A stretch of DNA of 64,000 bases from Candidatus Lernaella stagnicola. GTDB taxonomy: Bacteria > Lernaellota > Lernaellaia > Lernaellales > Lernaellaceae. The notes under the pieces were generated by a model. It was not told where the DNA came from, did not search any database, and saw only the letters and a list, made by a program, of their open reading frames with translations. Below, piece after piece: positions 60,049 to 64,000 of the stretch. Location of the stretch: positions 186,001 through 250,000 of the forward strand of contig JAVCCK010000020.1 of assembly GCA_030765525.1 (NCBI GenBank), written 5' to 3'. Made by a program: the position numbers and the translations under genes. Positions within the stretch are counted from its first letter, which is position 1, and every line of letters starts with the position of its first letter.

Positions 60049-60714
60049 ATGGACCGCGAATTCATCGACCGTATGCAGGCTTTAGTAAACGATCATGCCG
60101 GTGGCGTCTACACGCGCTTTGCGCGGCAAATCAGTGTGTCGGCGACCACCATGCAACGATATCTCGAAGGTCGCGCCGTGCCCGGCTACAACATCCTGCG
60201 CGGCATATGCGACGCTTGCGGCGTGACGCCGAATTGGTTGCTTCTCGGCTGGGAACCGCGCTACCGAAACGGGGGCACTGTCGGTGCGGAAACGATTCAC
60301 ATTGTCTCCCCGGGCGATACCGAGGCCGTCTCCGCCGCGGATTTTCAGGTCGTGCCGATCGTCAACCACCATGCGTGGGACGAGGGGGCCGATACGGCGA
60401 TCAATCCGCAAACCGTCACCGGTTGCGTTATCTTGCGTTTTGCCGTCGACCGTCGCTTGTTCGGCGTGCGGGCCGAAGATGATTCCATGAGGCCGGAAAT
60501 CGAGCCCGAGGATTTGCTGGTGATCGATCCCGGCATGCGTGATCCCGCTGCGCTGGAAAACCGCCTAACTTTGGCGCACACCGAAAACGGCGTGACGGTT
60601 CGGCGCTTGGTCAACGGCATTCTGTACAGCAACAACCCGCGCTTTTTCCCGCCGGAAAGGGCGTCCAAAACCAAACTATTGGGCGCTGTATCGCAGGTCC
60701 GCCGCGATTCTTGA
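60049..60714 (+). CDS. XRE-type regulator with a LexA/CI-like S24 domain
   Basis: A 221-residue regulator: a helix-turn-helix (about 10-65, FARQISVSATTMQRYLEGRAVPGYNIL) and a C-terminal S24 peptidase-like domain with Ser146 in RAEDDSMRPEI. The catalytic Lys expected in the following strand is Arg185 (VTVRRL), and I see no Ala-Gly cleavage site, so self-cleavage may be lost. AGGAGG precedes the ATG. It lies 58 bases after comM and may regulate this unit or an SOS-like response. Confidence 0.82.
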   Translation: MDREFIDRMQALVNDHAGGVYTRFARQISVSATTMQRYLEGRAVPGYNILRGICDACGVTPNWLLLGWEPRYRNGGTVGAETIHIVSPGDTEAVSAADFQVVPIVNHHAWDEGADTAINPQTVTGCVILRFAVDRRLFGVRAEDDSMRPEIEPEDLLVIDPGMRDPAALENRLTLAHTENGVTVRRLVNGILYSNNPRFFPPERASKTKLLGAVSQVRRDS

Positions 60715-60743
60715 TCGGCGACGGTGAGGGGGCGCTGCGGCTA

Positions 60744-63700
60744 TTACTCGCCCTCTGAATACCCCAACCCAAGCGATCCCGGATCCACGCAGTAGTTGAT
60801 GACCCGGAAATGCGCCTGGCCGTCCACTTCCTTAAAATAGCGCCCTGGGAAGTCGGGACCGCCTTCCACGCACATATCGGGGAAAGTATCCAGCTCCTCC
60901 TGGGTACACTCCTCGTAATCGCCGTAAATGTAAGTGAACAGACCCCACTCGTATTTCCACTTGGTTAAGGATTCTGGGGGGATGTCCCCGACCATCCCAG
61001 AAATAGCAAAAGAATTACCGGTGGTCGTGGTGGAAACATCGGTAAAGGATCGTCCGCCTTCGATGGTCGCGGAGGCTTCCAGGAACGGCCCACCGATTGC
61101 GAAGCTCTGCGATACAGATCCGGAGTTTGTCGTGCGTTTCCCTGCCGTTGTCGAATCGCTAAAAATGATATCGGCCTGCGTGACACCATATGTCTGTGCC
61201 ACAGTTATCATTTCTGATTCGAATCCCGAATTGCTTACGTCAGCCATAACTATTTCCTTGTCCTCAATCGTCGGGTAAGTGGACGGATCGCCGGGCGTAT
61301 GCATAAAAATATCCGCCGGTATTTCGAAATCCGAATCGGCAATAAATTGGTTGTAGTAATCGATGGTCCAGAAATAGTTCTTCTTGCCGGACCAGATATC
61401 TATGGACATTTCGGTGCCTATAACGTCATTATTCGGGTGCGAAAGAATATCGTAGTAATAGGATTGCCAGACGAACCCGTCGAAAAGGACGTAATTGTCG
61501 AGACATCCTTCGGGTCGACAACCGCCTTTCCGCGAGATGCCGTACGTAACGGATGTATTCGAGCCGTTGATTTCGGCCCATTCGTGGCTATATGAATACT
61601 CCTGTGTCGATTTGAACAACGTTTTACCGAAAACGTTGACGCCAGACGTTATCGAGATCGAACCGCCAACCGACCAAGCGGTTTCATTTTCCGAACCGCC
61701 GCCCGCTACAAATTCTGATCCGTAACCGGTAAAACTTACGTCGGATCGCTGACCGATTCCATTCTTCACGGGCGGTCCGGCCAATACGATGCGCACGATC
61801 GGCTCGGTGATGTGCTCCTCAACTCTACCGTTAAACCGGACTTTGATTGAATCGCCGTCAAAGTCGCCGGCGACGACAAAGGGCTGTTTGCACATATGAA
61901 GAATTCCGGAACCAAGGCTCACCCCATCAGTGGTTTCCCTGAGCACGCCTTCTTCGGTTACATTATACTGTTCCACAGTTTCATTTTGCCGATAAGGACA
62001 AAATAAACTAATAGGGGCATAGTGGCCTTTTATCAGATATACTTCATCACTGTTATCGCCATCGGAATCTACTGACGAAATCGCAGACACACCTCTCCAA
62101 AGTTGCCAAACGGCAGCAATATCCTCTGAACATTCAGCGGTGACTTTCTGATCCTTTATGTCATTGTCGTTTGATATACCATTGAGGTTTTCAAGATACA
62201 TCAGAGCTCCGACGGCAGCACCAAATATATAGTTGTCATCAAAATACTCCCAGCGAATCATAAGCTCGTCGTACCCGTCAATAATCTGCCCTTGCTCTGT
62301 TTTTTTAAAGTGGCCGGCGACGGCTTGAACGGTCTTGAATCGTAGATTTGTGTCCCACGTATTGAACCCGGCTTCTGCGCAATTATGATGCCTTTCGCTG
62401 AAGGCCCAAACATCATCGTCCTCGCCATAGGGAGAAGTAGGCAAATTTAAGACTTCTGTTTCGACCAGCCTGAGAGCGTTAGCGCCGCCCATCTGATAGG
62501 CAGCCAAAAACAAGTCCTCTTCCGTGCCGTGATAGCTGGGGAAAGGACTTGAATCCCAAACGATTACAATTTCGTCGAGTTGATTTGCGTGCCTGATATC
62601 GCTTTCGGGGTCGTGAAAGCCCCGGTTTGTATTTGCGGCGAGGAGATCATACTCCCAAGCCCAGGAAAGGGGCGTGTCTACAGTGGTGTTACCGAATTCA
62701 GTGCGAACGCCATCAATGAAGGATACTTCCGTCCTATCAAAGTGGTACGTGTTTAGTGCTGTGATGCCCTCGTAGTACTCGCCGTCGGCAGATATAAGAC
62801 TGCTGATAACAAGGGCCAACTCTTTTCGTTCCTTCCCGTCGGTGTCGAAAAAGTTGCCGACAGCAATTTGTAAATATGAAAATTGTTGGTACGCGTTATA
62901 TCCTTCGTCGAGATGGCTATTTGACTGAACATAATGGTCAGCGGCTTCCGGGTCGTGCTCGATCAACACGAGCTGCCAAGCATTATCGCAACGGTCGTTG
63001 CAAACGCATTCAGAATCTTTATTCCAAATTATTGAAACGACGACTTCATCGATACCGTCACCGTCGACGTCGCCGGTGTCCATGTCCAGCATTCGAAGAG
63101 AGAGATAACCCGTTGGAGCGCTTATAGTAACGAGGCCTTCAAGGTCAAATCCGTAACCTGTCGCAAATGCGAGAACAACCTCGTCGACCGGAGAGGATTG
63201 TCCCGTAGCAGCCCAGATTAGCTCATCTTCCCCGTCGCCGTCCGTGTCTCCAGCCTTGGCGCCCCAGATGTCGTTAGAAAACAGTAGCCCAGGGAAGTAC
63301 GTTAACTCTTCGTACGGAATATGTTCGGTTCCGGACCAATCCTCGGACGCTGGGAAACCTGTCGTCGCGTCGTCGATAACGTAATAGTCATATTCCGCTG
63401 CGAAACTAAAAAATGCGAGTTCCTCCATTCGAAGGAAGGTATCGGTGAACGAGGTCTCGTCCTCGCCGGGCGCGCGCTTGTATGCTGGAATCTGGGACAA
63501 GGGGTGAGAGGTAGCCAACTCATTCGTGTAGTCGGGCGAGTCTCCCGGATTGTAGTTGTCGTACACGCATTCATAAGAATCGCCGTCCGGCACGCAGGTA
63601 GTTTCGGGGCCGAATTCGGCCTTGCAAGGGTCAACGGTGGAATCACACAAGTAACCTTGCGAGAGGTCGGAGTCTTCCGTGCAAAATTCATCACCGTTAC

Positions 63701-63983
63701 ACAGGTCCGCGTCGTCCGAACAGCGCCGATTTTCCGCATCGAATTCGTGAACGCACACATTGAGATTATCATCACATAGTTCGAGACCGTTGCATGAAAG
63801 GCCGTCGTCGGGACAGTCGTCATTGGATTCACATTCCAACGCCGGGGTGTCGTCATCGTCATTGTCATCGCTCACGGCGTCATCGTCCACGGAATTATCG
63901 TCGTCCGCGGAGGAATCGGAGCCGCCGTCGGATCCGTTACAGGAAAGAATAAAGAAGGAGAACACGAATATAGCGATTAGCAT
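60744..63983 (-). CDS. Large lipoprotein with Cys-rich N terminus and FG-GAP-like repeats
   Basis: A 1079-residue lipoprotein: lipobox ILSC, an Asp-rich stretch, Cys repeats of the CPDDGLSCNGLELC type (about 50-140, like those at 42 kb), then Asp-rich calcium-type loops such as DTDGDGEDEL, DVDGDGIDEV and DSDGDNSDEV spread over about 230-720, as in FG-GAP/VCBS proteins. A long beta-rich C-terminal part follows (FGKTLFKSTQEYSYSHEWAE and similar). Function unknown; surface adhesion fits. The middle of the gene is AT-richer than its neighbours. The start is 17 bases from the window edge. Confidence 0.8.
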   Translation of the reverse strand: MLIAIFVFSFFILSCNGSDGGSDSSADDDNSVDDDAVSDDNDDDDTPALECESNDDCPDDGLSCNGLELCDDNLNVCVHEFDAENRRCSDDADLCNGDEFCTEDSDLSQGYLCDSTVDPCKAEFGPETTCVPDGDSYECVYDNYNPGDSPDYTNELATSHPLSQIPAYKRAPGEDETSFTDTFLRMEELAFFSFAAEYDYYVIDDATTGFPASEDWSGTEHIPYEELTYFPGLLFSNDIWGAKAGDTDGDGEDELIWAATGQSSPVDEVVLAFATGYGFDLEGLVTISAPTGYLSLRMLDMDTGDVDGDGIDEVVVSIIWNKDSECVCNDRCDNAWQLVLIEHDPEAADHYVQSNSHLDEGYNAYQQFSYLQIAVGNFFDTDGKERKELALVISSLISADGEYYEGITALNTYHFDRTEVSFIDGVRTEFGNTTVDTPLSWAWEYDLLAANTNRGFHDPESDIRHANQLDEIVIVWDSSPFPSYHGTEEDLFLAAYQMGGANALRLVETEVLNLPTSPYGEDDDVWAFSERHHNCAEAGFNTWDTNLRFKTVQAVAGHFKKTEQGQIIDGYDELMIRWEYFDDNYIFGAAVGALMYLENLNGISNDNDIKDQKVTAECSEDIAAVWQLWRGVSAISSVDSDGDNSDEVYLIKGHYAPISLFCPYRQNETVEQYNVTEEGVLRETTDGVSLGSGILHMCKQPFVVAGDFDGDSIKVRFNGRVEEHITEPIVRIVLAGPPVKNGIGQRSDVSFTGYGSEFVAGGGSENETAWSVGGSISITSGVNVFGKTLFKSTQEYSYSHEWAEINGSNTSVTYGISRKGGCRPEGCLDNYVLFDGFVWQSYYYDILSHPNNDVIGTEMSIDIWSGKKNYFWTIDYYNQFIADSDFEIPADIFMHTPGDPSTYPTIEDKEIVMADVSNSGFESEMITVAQTYGVTQADIIFSDSTTAGKRTTNSGSVSQSFAIGGPFLEASATIEGGRSFTDVSTTTTGNSFAISGMVGDIPPESLTKWKYEWGLFTYIYGDYEECTQEELDTFPDMCVEGGPDFPGRYFKEVDGQAHFRVINYCVDPGSLGLGYSEGE

Positions 63984-64000
63984 TGCGATAACATGAGTAG

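Overview
The window is GC-rich (lower in a few islands) and densely packed with genes on both strands. It looks like a chromosomal segment of a diderm (Gram-negative) bacterium: many lipoproteins with signal peptides and lipoboxes, a LolA-like carrier, an orphan GspN, a sigma54-type promoter, and CheY/PilZ signalling genes. The many secreted lipoproteins with Asp/Asn linkers, the Cys-rich repeat modules and a separately encoded IMP cyclohydrolase and AICAR transformylase fit a deltaproteobacterial-grade lineage (Myxococcota/Desulfobacterota-like or a related candidate phylum). That placement is inference. No rRNA, tRNA, CRISPR array, insertion sequence or prophage was seen.

Layout. 0-2.3 kb: cobalamin-type radical SAM enzyme and two stand-alone receiver proteins. 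2.3-6.7 kb: iron-uptake operon (DtxR/FeoA-type regulator, FeoB, FeoB-associated Cys-rich protein), then a lipoprotein and dtd; a DtxR-like box overlaps the promoter. 6.7-12.8 kb: metG, a large CotH-kinase lipoprotein and a small basic protein. 12.8-18 kb: coupled lipid kinase, TauE and gltX genes; an SGNH hydrolase; an acyl-CoA synthetase beta-like protein. 18-22 kb: glycine cleavage genes gcvH-gcvPA-gcvPB behind a structured leader, then an FmdB-type zinc ribbon. The T-protein is not here: it is fused to serine hydroxymethyltransferase at 33-36 kb. 22-33 kb: envelope and lipid metabolism genes, including two acyl-CoA dehydrogenases in inverted orientation, a pair of paralogous small Cys proteins, a LolA-like protein, and a three-gene operon of two sulfatase-fold lipoproteins plus an SGNH hydrolase.

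36.5-38 kb: an AT-richer HigB/HigA-type toxin-antitoxin locus whose antitoxin carries an ImmA/IrrE metallopeptidase. 38.5-42 kb: small Cys-rich lipoprotein, panB and split purH (one-carbon metabolism). 42-49.5 kb: LamG and beta-helix lipoproteins, PHP phosphatase, tandem PilZ protein, EEP lipoprotein, Sel1-repeat protein. 49.5-52.8 kb: two CPBP membrane proteases, SprT-like protein, GspN. 52.9-57.5 kb: two tandem propeller-like lipoproteins. 57.5-60.7 kb: a sigma54-type promoter with tandem upstream repeats driving HRDC protein, ComM/YifB and a LexA/CI-type regulator. 60.7-64 kb: a 1079-residue lipoprotein.

The strongest candidates for something new are the sigma54-driven HRDC-ComM-regulator module, the GlyA-GcvT fusion with an extra degenerate folate-binding-like middle segment, the Thr-type sulfatase pair with an SGNH partner, and the tandem CxC...CFL small proteins.
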